A DNA stretch of 7,446 bases from Alistipes sp. (GCA_028691095.1 JAQUZZ010000059.1:1-7446), one strand, 5' to 3'. Counted from the stretch's first letter, positions 1 through 7,291 are shown. Notes: a model not told the origin generated them from the letters alone. Program-made: numbers and translations.

Positions 1-988
1 CTTTGATCGGAGCGGGAAGCGTCTCAAGGCGACGCGCACTGCGGGGGAGTTTCTCGCCGGTATGGGTCACGGAGATCACTTTTGCCCCCACGAAGACGCC
101 GGAGAGAGCCTTCAGCTCGGTATTCAGGGCTTTCACCCGATCATAAACCACCGTGCGTTTGCCGTCCAATCCGATCGGGCCCTCTCGAAAATCAAATTGC
201 TGATTGCCCGAAGGCGTCCAGTAGGTGAAGTATTCCAAGCCCTGTGCTCCATAGGCCAGATTGCTGTACATCTGGAGTCTCAACATCGAGAGTGTTGGTT
301 CGGGATACATCCAGTGTTTGGTCGCCATGGCGAAAGCCCAAAACGGTTTTCCCAGTTTCTGCGACTCTTCGGCAATGTCGTTGAGGTTCTCATACCATTC
401 GGGTTTGACCCCGTCGTAGGTGATCGGATAGTGATCGAAAGAGATGAAAGGCAGAGGCACGGCTTTATCGAAGCGGGTAATATACTCTCGATAATTGGCA
501 ACACCCAACGCCTTGAAGTGTCCCTCATCTCCCGTCGGGAAGAGGTTGAGGTAGCAGAAGTGTTTGGAATCGACGGCTTGAATCCGACGCGCCCACTCGC
601 CCAAGGCTTCAAAGTCGCTGCACAAGGGTTCGTCACGCAGGAAGTAGCCGGCCAATGCGGGATGATTCATGAATTTCTTAACCGTTGCTTCGGGATCGGA
701 GTGCAGCTCGTTGCAGGTAATAATCAGTTTGATTCCCGCTTTCTGTGCCGCATCCAATGCACGAGCCACCTCGTCGGCGTGGTAGTAGAAGCTGAAGTTG
801 TGGGTAAATCCGGCCTCCTTCTGTTCGGTGAAGCGCGCTACGGTCGACTCCTCGGCCGGCATGCCGTGCCAAGACAAGATCGGAAGCTCCTTTTGGGGTA
901 GTTTCGATTGAGCACCGAGGGTTCCTGTTGCGAGGAGTGTCAAGACTCCGCACAGCAGTCCCAGGGTATAAGTATGTGATTTCTTCAT
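1..988 (-). CDS. Secreted glycoside-hydrolase-like TIM-barrel protein (3' end cut by window)
   Basis: This open frame runs from the ATG at 988 off the left edge, giving 329 residues without a stop. Residues 1-26 are a Sec signal peptide: KK, then a hydrophobic stretch, with likely cleavage at LGA|Q. The rest aligns end to end with the gene upstream; by eye well over half of residues are identical in the core. Shared blocks are an ELxSDPE motif near 94-100, YFLRDEP (115-121, E120 the candidate acid/base), HFCYLNL (143-149), SFDHYPI (183-189), KPFWAFA (214-220) and EYFTYWTP (252-259). The order fits a (beta/alpha)8 barrel related to clan-A glycosidases, a type often labelled beta-galactosidase-like in Bacteroidetes; the substrate is unknown. 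Compared with its paralog, about 70-80 C-terminal residues, a beta-rich tail, lie outside the window. It starts one base after its neighbour's stop, so co-transcription and probably translational coupling are expected. Confidence 0.82.
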   Translation of the reverse strand, partial: MKKSHTYTLGLLCGVLTLLATGTLGAQSKLPQKELPILSWHGMPAEESTVARFTEQKEAGFTHNFSFYYHADEVARALDAAQKAGIKLIITCNELHSDPEATVKKFMNHPALAGYFLRDEPLCSDFEALGEWARRIQAVDSKHFCYLNLFPTGDEGHFKALGVANYREYITRFDKAVPLPFISFDHYPITYDGVKPEWYENLNDIAEESQKLGKPFWAFAMATKHWMYPEPTLSMLRLQMYSNLAYGAQGLEYFTYWTPSGNQQFDFREGPIGLDGKRTVVYDRVKALNTELKALSGVFVGAKVISVTHTGEKLPRSARRLETLPAPIK

Positions 989-989
989 T

Positions 990-2210
990 TTATTGCAGTC
1001 TGTAAATCAGGGCGTCGCCCGATTCAACCATCAAGGTGGTGGAGTAGAGCGAAGCTGGAACAATGGAGCCGTCTTTCATAATGCGCTGCACATCGGGTGC
1101 AACCTCCAGATGCAACTCCATGGAGTGCAGGAAGTCACGATTCACGATCACCAAATAGCGATGGGTGTCGTTCTGCAACTCCGAGACCACTGCACCGGCT
1201 CCCACCGTCTCCAACTTCTGCACTCCAGCGGGCAGCGTGGTCAGGGGGGTAGTGCCTTGAGGCAGGGTGTCGCCGGTGTGGTGCACACCTAACACCTTGG
1301 CACCCAAGAAGACCCCGCTGTACGCCTGAATCTCCCGATTCATCGTCTGGATCTTGTCATAGACATCGGTACGCTTGCCATCCAACCCGATGGGGCCATG
1401 ATGGAAGTTCCAGTTGGGATTTTTCCCGGGTGTCCAGTAGGTGAAGTATTGCAGACCCTGTGCGCCGTATGCCAAATTGCTATACATCTGGAAACGAAGC
1501 ATGGCCAGCGTGGGAATCGGATAGGGTGTGTGTGCCGTGGCCAACGCAAAAGCCCAGAAGGGTTTGCCCGCCTGACGCGCCTCGTCGGAGAAGATCTCCA
1601 GATTCTCATACCAGTCGCCACGGTAGGTGTCACCCACAATCGGATAGTGGTCGAAGGAGAGAAGTTGCAACGGAACCTCCTGGTCGAAACGATGCACGTA
1701 ATCGCGATAGCTCTCCGCCACCAATGCCTCCAGCGGCGCGTAGGTCGGCAGCAAATTCAGGTAGCAGAAGTGGGCACTATCGACCGACTGTATGCGGTGA
1801 GCCCATTCGCCCAAGGCGGGGAAGGAGGGTGTGGCCGGTTCGTCGCGCATGAAGTAGCCTGCGGTGGCAGGATGGGTCATGAAGCGGCGTACCGTATTTT
1901 CGGGATCGGACTCCAGCTCAGGACAGGAGATGATGACTTTGAGGCCGCTCTGTTGCGCCAGATCCAAGGCTTGCGCCATGGCTGTGGTGTCGGGGTAGCC
2001 GGAGAAGTGATGGGTAAATCCGGCCTCTTTCAGCTCCTGGAATCGTTCCAAAGTGGTGCAGTCGGCAGCGATGCTGTGCCATGCAAGAATAGGCATCTCC
2101 CCGTGTGATTCGAGTTTAGGGTAGGTGTTGCCTTGCGGCTGAGTGTTTGTCGTGTGACAGCAGCCGGACAAAAGTAGGGCGGTAGCCCAGAGCGTCCATT
2201 TTTTGTACAT
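990..2210 (-). CDS. Lipoprotein, glycoside-hydrolase-like TIM-barrel with C-terminal beta domain
   Basis: The 406-residue protein begins with a lipoprotein signal: YKKW, a short hydrophobic stretch, then lipobox L14-S15-G16-C17. It is therefore probably lipid-anchored in the outer membrane; no acidic surface-export motif follows the cysteine, so its facing is open. Residues ~38-300 form the predicted barrel, with ELESDPE (98-104), YFMRDEP (119-125, E124 the candidate acid/base), HFCYLNL (147-153), SFDHYPI (185-191), KPFWAFA (216-222), NLAYGAQGLQYFTYWTP (245-261) and GPIGLDGKRT (272-281). Residues ~300-406 look like a beta-sandwich (RYLVIVNRDF at 351-360), common at the C-terminus of glycosidases. 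No obvious second catalytic glutamate is seen on the strand expected for clan A. The role is inferred to be glycan hydrolysis or binding; the substrate is not evident. It is the first gene of a two-gene unit with its downstream paralog. The start at 2210 is fixed by the signal peptide. Confidence 0.85.
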   Translation of the reverse strand: MYKKWTLWATALLLSGCCHTTNTQPQGNTYPKLESHGEMPILAWHSIAADCTTLERFQELKEAGFTHHFSGYPDTTAMAQALDLAQQSGLKVIISCPELESDPENTVRRFMTHPATAGYFMRDEPATPSFPALGEWAHRIQSVDSAHFCYLNLLPTYAPLEALVAESYRDYVHRFDQEVPLQLLSFDHYPIVGDTYRGDWYENLEIFSDEARQAGKPFWAFALATAHTPYPIPTLAMLRFQMYSNLAYGAQGLQYFTYWTPGKNPNWNFHHGPIGLDGKRTDVYDKIQTMNREIQAYSGVFLGAKVLGVHHTGDTLPQGTTPLTTLPAGVQKLETVGAGAVVSELQNDTHRYLVIVNRDFLHSMELHLEVAPDVQRIMKDGSIVPASLYSTTLMVESGDALIYRLQ

Positions 2211-2426
2211 AGTGATTGAAGTTAGGTTTGTGGTTTTTAATTATGGTGAGATTTGAATAATTGGTTTACAGCGTATTATAGATATATATTATTGATTTCA
2301 TCACAACGTGTCTATGGTATTTCCCCGGTGTGCCATGTGCAATCGAGATTCCATTGCGGAAAAATAGAAAGCGAAACCTCAAGGACAAACGAAACCTTTG
2401 CTGTACAAAGCCATAGGGATAAAATA

Positions 2427-2434
2427 CAAAGTTA
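2427..2434 (-). promoter_or_regulatory. Candidate -7 box for the minus-strand paralog pair
   Basis: On the minus strand this reads TAACTTTG, matching the Bacteroidetes -7 consensus TAnnTTTG. A clear TTTG -33 element is absent at the usual spacing; the nearest is a weak TTTCGC around 2454-2459. Using it would give an untranslated leader of about 210 nt before the ATG at 2210, which is long, and no closer consensus match was found. I regard it as a plausible but unproven promoter. Confidence 0.35.
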
Positions 2435-2482
2435 GAAAAACTTGCATGAAAATGCGAAAGATAGAACCGAAAATTATAGTGA

Positions 2483-2494
2483 ATTCGGCCGAAT
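2483..2494. promoter_or_regulatory. 12-bp perfect palindrome, possible operator upstream of metY
   Basis: ATTCGGCCGAAT is a perfect 12-bp inverted repeat ending five bases before the metY -7 box at 2500-2507. Its right half, CGAATC (2490-2495), is also the inverse of GATTCG at 2510-2515, so related half-sites flank the -7 box on both sides. A dimeric repressor bound here would overlap RNA polymerase. The sequence is observed; the operator role is inference. Confidence 0.35.
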
Positions 2495-2499
2495 CTCGT

Positions 2500-2507
2500 T
2501 ACTTTTG
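2500..2507 (+). promoter_or_regulatory. Candidate -7 box of the metY promoter
   Basis: TACTTTTG matches the Bacteroidetes -7 consensus TAnnTTTG. No good -33 TTTG lies 19-21 bases upstream, where an AT-rich ATTATAG sits instead, so activation or weak basal strength is possible. Transcription would begin near 2513-2516, leaving about 25 nt of leader before the ATG at 2539. That is too short for a SAM or other riboswitch, so regulation, if any, is likely at transcription initiation. Confidence 0.6.
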
Positions 2508-2538
2508 TGGATTCGTTGACTTAAAAAACAGAATAGAT

Positions 2539-3816
2539 ATGGATGGAAAACGCAAGTTAGGGACGCTCTGCGTCCAAGCAGGATGGAGCCCCAAGAAGGG
2601 AGAACCTCGGGTTTTACCGATTTACCAAAGTACGACCTTCAAATACGAGACCAGCGAGCAGATGGCCCGCTTGTTTGATCTGGAGGAGTCGGGCTATTTC
2701 TATACGCGGTTGCAGAATCCGACCAACGATGCCGTGGCGGCGAAGATCACGGCACTGGAGGGTGGTGTAGCAGGAATGTTGACCTCGTCGGGTCAGGCAG
2801 CCTCCTTTTTCTCCGTCTTGAATCTCTGTTCGGCAGGCGATCATGTGGTGAGCACCTCGGCCATCTATGGCGGAACCTACAATCTGTTTGGGGTCACGCT
2901 ACCCAAAATGGGGATTGAGGTGACCTTTATCGATCAGGATGCTCCGCAAGAGGAGATCGCAGCGGCTTTCCGTCCAAACACCAAGGCCTTGTTTGGCGAG
3001 ACACTGGCCAACCCGGGGCTTGCGGTACTGGATATTGAGAAGATGGCGCACATTGCCCACCAACATGGAGTGCCTCTGATTGTGGACAACACGTTTGCCA
3101 CCCCGATCAACTGCCGTCCCTTCGAGTGGGGTGCCGACATCGTGACCCACTCCACTACCAAGTACATGGATGGTCATGCCACCAGCGTCGGGGGTGCGAT
3201 TGTGGATAGCGGAAACTTCGATTGGGAGGCTTATGCCGACAAATTTCCGGGATTGACACAACCCGATCCCTCCTATCACGGCTTGGCCTATACGAAGGCC
3301 TTCGGCAAGCAGGCCTACATTATGAAGGCCACCGCACAGCTGATGCGCGATTTAGGCTCCATTCCCTCCCCGCACAACGCCTTTTTACTCAATATCGGTT
3401 TGGAGACCCTCCATCTGCGGATGCCGCGCCATTGCGCAAATGCCCAAAAGGTGGCGGAGTTCCTCTCTCAGGACGACCGTGTCGCATGGGTTCACTACTG
3501 TGGTCTGAAGGGGGATAAATACTACGACTTGGGACAAAAATATCTGCCGAACGGCTCCTGTGGCGTCTTGTCCTTCGGACTGAAGGGGGGACGTGAGGTC
3601 TCGATTCGCTTCATGGATCGACTCAAGTTGGCCGCCATTGTGACTCATGTGGCCGATGCCTGCACCTCAGTGTTGCACCCGGCAAGCCACACCCATCGCC
3701 AACTCTCCGACGAACAGTTGATCGAAGCGGGCGTTGCCCCCGATTTGATCCGTTTCTCGGTGGGAATCGAGGATGCGGAGGATATCATTGCCGACATCCA
3801 ACAAGCCTTGGCTTAG
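2539..3816 (+). CDS. metY: O-acetylhomoserine sulfhydrylase (PLP-dependent, Cys/Met metabolism family)
   Basis: This 425-residue cytoplasmic enzyme converts O-acetylhomoserine plus sulfide to homocysteine and acetate; relatives can also accept O-acetylserine. Family landmarks are clear: PIYQSTTF (27-34), YFYTRLQNPT (53-62, with Y55 and R57 contacting PLP phosphate of the partner subunit), SSGQAA (83-88), cofactor-stacking Y110 in IYGGTYNLF, D183 in VDNTFATP, the Schiff-base K208 in HSTTKYMDGH, and carboxylate-binding R405 in IRFSVGIED. G112 occupies the place of the cysteine typical of methionine gamma-lyase (LYGCT), and the length is that of MetY, so the sulfhydrylase reading is preferred. 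The start at 2539 is chosen because the family homology begins there and a -7 box lies 32 nt upstream; a frame extending to 2398 would put the promoter inside the gene. It stands alone, with its own promoter and a downstream terminator. Confidence 0.93.
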   Translation: MDGKRKLGTLCVQAGWSPKKGEPRVLPIYQSTTFKYETSEQMARLFDLEESGYFYTRLQNPTNDAVAAKITALEGGVAGMLTSSGQAASFFSVLNLCSAGDHVVSTSAIYGGTYNLFGVTLPKMGIEVTFIDQDAPQEEIAAAFRPNTKALFGETLANPGLAVLDIEKMAHIAHQHGVPLIVDNTFATPINCRPFEWGADIVTHSTTKYMDGHATSVGGAIVDSGNFDWEAYADKFPGLTQPDPSYHGLAYTKAFGKQAYIMKATAQLMRDLGSIPSPHNAFLLNIGLETLHLRMPRHCANAQKVAEFLSQDDRVAWVHYCGLKGDKYYDLGQKYLPNGSCGVLSFGLKGGREVSIRFMDRLKLAAIVTHVADACTSVLHPASHTHRQLSDEQLIEAGVAPDLIRFSVGIEDAEDIIADIQQALA

Positions 3817-3915
3817 CGTTCATGCAACCTCAACCTTATCTTTAACTTTAGTCTCAATTCACAAAGCCCATCCGTACTTCGGGTTCTGTTTTTGGAATGA
3901 AGGGATAGAGTTTCC

Positions 3916-3960
3916 AAAGCCTCATGCTTCGAGCGATCGAAGGGTGAGGCTTTCGTTTTT
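3916..3960 (+). terminator. Rho-independent terminator downstream of metY
   Basis: A 9-bp outer stem pairs AAAGCCTCA (3916-3924) with TGAGGCTTT (3945-3953). After a small TG/GG internal mismatch, a 6-bp inner stem pairs CTTCGA (3927-3932) with TCGAAG (3937-3942), capped by a GCGA loop of the stable GNRA type. CGTTTTT follows on the plus strand. There is no T-run on the opposite side, so it acts on plus-strand transcripts. It lies 100 nt after the metY stop. Confidence 0.88.
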
Positions 3961-3973
3961 CGGGGAAGTTTTT

Positions 3974-3981
3974 TACCTTTG
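3974..3981 (+). promoter_or_regulatory. Candidate -7 box for the two-gene glycan operon
   Basis: TACCTTTG matches TAnnTTTG. The -33 region would fall at about 3951-3955, on the right arm and tail of the preceding terminator, where TTTCG is present instead of TTTG. Transcription would start near 3988, giving a leader of about 110 nt before the ATG at 4099. I saw no strong hairpin in that leader. Confidence 0.55.
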
Positions 3982-4098
3982 ACCTACTGGTTCGTAGTCC
4001 CCCAAGAATTGTTATCCTTTCCTCACGGGATACTTCTGATATACCGATCCATTTTTTACTCATAAATAGCACGCTGTGCTTCAATCTCAACCCTCGAC

Positions 4099-6147
4099 AT
4101 GATGTTACACCGGATTCGTTTTACCCTTTTAACCCTCGCGGGCTGCGTGGGCTGCGTTGCGCTGTCGGCACAACTGCGCGTAACGGGAGCGAATACCTAT
4201 GGTATTGCGCTCGATATGGAAGGCGAAACACGTCTTGCATCCCTTCCTGAAGGATTATGGGCCATTGCAACCGCGTGGGAGCAGAATTGGATGACCGACT
4301 GGGTGTATGGTGCTCCGACCCAAAAAGAGCAAAGCGGAGCGTGGACGGTGCTTCGCGGAGAGCTTCAAGTGCCGGGGAAAGGGGCGTTCCAGATTCGTGA
4401 TGCGTATACTCCGGTGCGAGAGGGATTGGTGCAGTGCGTCCGTCGCTTCCGATGGATGGGAGTCGACACGTTGCGACACGTCACCCTGTCGGTACGGTTT
4501 CGCGTGGAGGGCTCGTCTCTCAAACCATTCTGTCCGGGGATTCTCTATTATGGTAATCCGGCTGGGGCGAAGGTGGATGCGCAGCGTATTCCGGTCTACG
4601 AAGGCCAAGCGGGTGATTTTGCCCTCTTCGAGGAGCATCGTTACCCGATGCCTTTTGTGATGGCCGAAAATAGCTTACAACACTATGCCGCAACGTTGCA
4701 TACCGTGCCCAGTCCGGTGCAGGGAGCCAAGCGGAGCGACCAGTGGTGGTCGATGGGCATTGAGGCCAAAGAGGGATATTCCGAGTTGGTACTCTACTCA
4801 GGCCCCGTGGGATACAATCATCAACACAGTGTGGTGAAGGCTCTTCAGCACCGTGCCATGTCCTATCCCGATACCGATCTGGAGATTGCGCCGGGGCAGG
4901 TGATCGAAAAAGAGTTTTACCTCGAAGTCTCCTCCGTGCCCACTCCGGGAAGCGGATTCCAGACGCCGGTGCACACCTCCATCGCCTTGAATCACCCTCA
5001 GTCCGCCGAGGCATTTCCCTCTTTTGAGCAGATCGTGCGATCGAAATATCGCTTCGCACTCACGCGATGGATCGACCAAGATTCGGTGGCGGGATTCAAT
5101 ATGTATGACCCGTCCTTGCAAAGCCATATCGTCATGGGGTGGTGTGGACAGGCCGACTCTCCCGGATTTGCATTGCAGTGGCTCGGAGCCTCGATGGAGG
5201 ATTCGATGGTCGTCTCGCGCGTACAGCGTTCCTTGGATTTTCTGTGTGGGGCTCCGATCGACTCCACGGGGTTGTTTCGCGTAGATTACAATGTACAGCA
5301 AGGCGTGTGGAGTGGGGGCGATCCGGTCTCCTGCGGACAGGCCATGTATAATTTTGCCAAGGCGATCGAGATGGGACGTCGCAGCCGTCTCTATGACACC
5401 CGACGCTGGGAGGCTTTCTTGCGTCAGGCTTGTGAGGGGCAGGCGCAACGCATTCTGCGGGCGGATTGGAATCCCCACTCGACAGCCGAGGGCTTCCTGA
5501 TCGCTCCCTTGGCCATTGCCGCCAAGCTGTTTAAGAACTCGACCTACAAAAAGGCGGCCATCAAGGCGGGAGAGACCTTCGCGGCACGTCATCTCTCCAT
5601 GGAGGAGCCCTATTGGGGCGGAACATTGGATGCCACCTGCGAGGACAAAGAGGGAGCATGGGCCGCTTTTCAGGGCTTTCTGGAGTTGTATGAACGCTTT
5701 CACGAACCGCGCTTCTTTGCGTATGCCCGCCACGCGATGGATGTTTGCCTGAGCTATGTGGTGGTTTGGAATATACCCCTGCCGGCAGGGCGGCTGGCCG
5801 ATCACCATTTCCGCAGTGAGGGATGGACGGTGGTCTCCCCGCAGAATCAACATTTGGATGTGTACGGGGTCTTATTTGCCCCCGAAATCTATAAAATGGG
5901 ACGCTACACCGAGGATTCCCAATTAATGGAGTTGTCGCGCCTGATGTATCGAACCTGCTTCCAGTTAACCGATCCGATGGGGAGTCAGGGCGAACAGATT
6001 CAGCACACCAACTTTGCCCAACACGGTGATATGTCGCGGGTGGAGAGGCTCCGAGGCGGCTATTCGGAGAGCTGGACGGTATTCTGGATCACGGCTCATT
6101 TTCTGAATGCAGCAGCTCGGTTTGCCGAGATGGGGGTGGTTCCTTAA
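4099..6147 (+). CDS. Large secreted protein with predicted (alpha/alpha)6 toroid domain, putative glycan-active enzyme
   Basis: I do not recognise the family of this 682-residue protein. The N-terminus is an export signal that can be read two ways: a type I peptide cleaved at ALSA|Q (after A24), or a lipobox L13-A14-G15-C16. Residues ~25-290 look beta-rich with aromatic clusters (WAIATAWEQNW 54-64, GILYYGNPAG 147-156, DQWWSMGIE 214-222). Residues ~305-680 look like paired helices of an (alpha/alpha)6 toroid, as in many glycosidases and polysaccharide lyases; conserved-looking blocks are MGWCGQADSPGFA (346-358), WSGGDPVSCGQAMYNF (404-419), EPYWGGTLDATCEDKEGAW (503-521), SEGW (573-576) and GYSESWTVFW (654-663). 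Acid residues D353, D408, D511, E515, D516 and E518 are the catalytic candidates. The beta-plus-toroid layout suggests carbohydrate chemistry in the periplasm or on the surface; substrate and hydrolase-versus-lyase mechanism are unknown. An esterase gene follows 52 nt downstream, probably in the same operon. A second ATG directly follows the first (4102), so the start could be one codon later. Confidence 0.85.
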   Translation: MMLHRIRFTLLTLAGCVGCVALSAQLRVTGANTYGIALDMEGETRLASLPEGLWAIATAWEQNWMTDWVYGAPTQKEQSGAWTVLRGELQVPGKGAFQIRDAYTPVREGLVQCVRRFRWMGVDTLRHVTLSVRFRVEGSSLKPFCPGILYYGNPAGAKVDAQRIPVYEGQAGDFALFEEHRYPMPFVMAENSLQHYAATLHTVPSPVQGAKRSDQWWSMGIEAKEGYSELVLYSGPVGYNHQHSVVKALQHRAMSYPDTDLEIAPGQVIEKEFYLEVSSVPTPGSGFQTPVHTSIALNHPQSAEAFPSFEQIVRSKYRFALTRWIDQDSVAGFNMYDPSLQSHIVMGWCGQADSPGFALQWLGASMEDSMVVSRVQRSLDFLCGAPIDSTGLFRVDYNVQQGVWSGGDPVSCGQAMYNFAKAIEMGRRSRLYDTRRWEAFLRQACEGQAQRILRADWNPHSTAEGFLIAPLAIAAKLFKNSTYKKAAIKAGETFAARHLSMEEPYWGGTLDATCEDKEGAWAAFQGFLELYERFHEPRFFAYARHAMDVCLSYVVVWNIPLPAGRLADHHFRSEGWTVVSPQNQHLDVYGVLFAPEIYKMGRYTEDSQLMELSRLMYRTCFQLTDPMGSQGEQIQHTNFAQHGDMSRVERLRGGYSESWTVFWITAHFLNAAARFAEMGVVP

Positions 6148-6199
6148 GCACCGGAGCCGTTTTACCTAAGAAACGAATAACCTTAAATAAACACGAAGA

Positions 6200-7282
6200 A
6201 TGGTACGTAGATTCATTGCAAGTTGGCTCTGTGGCGTGGCGCTGTGGGGTGGTTCCCTTGCGGCACAGCCTGCATGGCAGGATCCTCAACAAGCCTCCTT
6301 CCCTGTGGTGCAGGGACAGGGGTGCCAGCCCCAGTTGAGGGGCAGTTACAACCGTCTGCCGGAGCGTTTTCAGGCAGAGGTGCGAGCCGGCTTATGGCAT
6401 TTGTCGCATCACAGCGCCGGATTGTATGTCGATTTTCAGAGTGACGCACCGGAAATCCACCTGCGCTATGGCATTGTGGGTTCCCCCGCGATGAGCCACA
6501 TGGCCGCTACCGGAGTCTCCGGCATGGATCTGTATGTGCGATCGGCAGATAGTAGTTGGCATTTTGTCTCCAAGTCCTTTGATGATCCCTTCGCTGACAC
6601 GGTGCACTACACCTTTCGTCCCTACTTGACAACCGGAGGAATGCACCATTACCGTCTCTATCTGCCGCTCTACAATCAGGTGTCGTGGATGAATGTCGGG
6701 GTGGATCCGTCGATGCAATTGGCGTGGATTCCCCGTTCGGAGGCGTTGCCGATTGTGGCCTATGGAACCTCGATCCTGCAAGGAGGATGCGCCTCTCGAC
6801 CCGGCATGGCGTGGGCCAATATTTTGGCGCGCAAGCTGGACTTGCCCTTGATCAACCTTGGCTTCTCGGGGAATGGACAGATGGATAGCGTGCTTCTGGA
6901 TTTGATGGCGCACACTCCGGCACGCATCTATCTGATCGACTGCCTTCCCAACTTAGTGGGCATGGAAGACGCGGTAGTGGAACAAAAATACCTGAAGGGC
7001 GTCCGTCAGTTGCGCGCCCAAGGCAATCAGACCCCCATCCTGTTGGTGGAACATGCGGGGGGTGGCGAGAAAGAGTCGAAGGAGAGCGAAGGCAAAAACA
7101 GCGTTCTGCGACGATGCTATGAACAACTGAAACGCGAAGGGGTCAAACAACTCTACTACATGACCCGCAAGGAGATCGCTCTGTCGAGCGAAGCGACGGT
7201 CGATGGCACTCATCCGACCGACTGGGGAATGCAAACCATTGCCGAAGCCTATGCGCGTAAAGTGCAAAAGATATTGAAATAG
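6200..7282 (+). CDS. Secreted SGNH/GDSL esterase with GxDLY N-terminal domain
   Basis: This is a 360-residue secreted acylhydrolase, inferred to remove acetyl or similar ester groups from a glycan. Residues 1-22 are a signal peptide (VRRF, hydrophobic core, cleavage near SLAA|Q). Residues ~30-180 form a beta domain carrying the signature GMDLY (108-112), the GxDLY motif that precedes the Lipase_GDSL_3 type of SGNH hydrolase. The catalytic domain (~183-360) has block I YGTSILQG (188-195, nucleophile S191), block II around G221-G226 in NLGFSGNG, block III asparagine N251 in DCLPN, and block V VDGTHPTD with D335 and H338. GTS rather than GDS at block I is usual for this subgroup. A charged insert (EKESKESEGKN, 290-300) sits in the mobile region before the last helices. 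It follows the (alpha/alpha)6 protein by 52 nt with no terminator between, so joint function on one acylated substrate is likely. Confidence 0.88.
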   Translation: MVRRFIASWLCGVALWGGSLAAQPAWQDPQQASFPVVQGQGCQPQLRGSYNRLPERFQAEVRAGLWHLSHHSAGLYVDFQSDAPEIHLRYGIVGSPAMSHMAATGVSGMDLYVRSADSSWHFVSKSFDDPFADTVHYTFRPYLTTGGMHHYRLYLPLYNQVSWMNVGVDPSMQLAWIPRSEALPIVAYGTSILQGGCASRPGMAWANILARKLDLPLINLGFSGNGQMDSVLLDLMAHTPARIYLIDCLPNLVGMEDAVVEQKYLKGVRQLRAQGNQTPILLVEHAGGGEKESKESEGKNSVLRRCYEQLKREGVKQLYYMTRKEIALSSEATVDGTHPTDWGMQTIAEAYARKVQKILK

Positions 7283-7291
7283 CAATCACAC

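Larger units (their letters stand above)
2211..2538. other. Divergent AT-rich intergenic region
   Basis: This 328-nt stretch separates the minus-strand paralogs from metY. It is much richer in A and T than the flanking genes, especially at 2221-2300. It contains candidate promoters for both directions and a palindrome, listed separately. Small frames within it, such as one at 2253-2435, have no recognisable protein features. I saw no tRNA, riboswitch or terminator in it. Confidence 0.6.

Noticed and set aside
62..901. 279-codon plus-strand frame opposite the left-edge gene
   Set aside because: The opposite strand encodes a protein clearly paralogous to its neighbour, so this is a shadow frame; the same applies to the frame at 1398-2108.
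2253..2435. 60-codon plus-strand frame in the intergenic region
   Set aside because: No recognisable motif, composition like non-coding DNA, and no promoter match suited to it.
2398..2538. Upstream 47-codon extension of the metY frame
   Set aside because: It lacks family homology, is AT-rich, and would contain the likely promoter at 2500-2507; the ATG at 2539 fits the family N-terminus.
2539..3816. Methionine gamma-lyase or cystathionine gamma-synthase as the identity of the PLP enzyme
   Set aside because: The lyase-type cysteine is replaced by G112, and the length of 425 with the long segment around 235-260 fits MetY better. Substrate still needs biochemical proof.
3865..3893. Weak hairpin AGCCC/GGGTT followed by a T-run after metY
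   Set aside because: Only five pairs, including a G-T, with an 11-nt loop; the much stronger hairpin at 3916-3953 explains termination.
4798..5853. 351-codon minus-strand frame opposite the large secreted protein
   Set aside because: It is antisense to a gene with a coherent signal peptide and domain pattern; its translation shows no domain and it is a by-product of codon bias.
6764..6790. GTS instead of GDS in the esterase as a sign of inactivation
   Set aside because: The serine, the block III asparagine and the DxxH pair are all present, and GTS is common in this SGNH subgroup.
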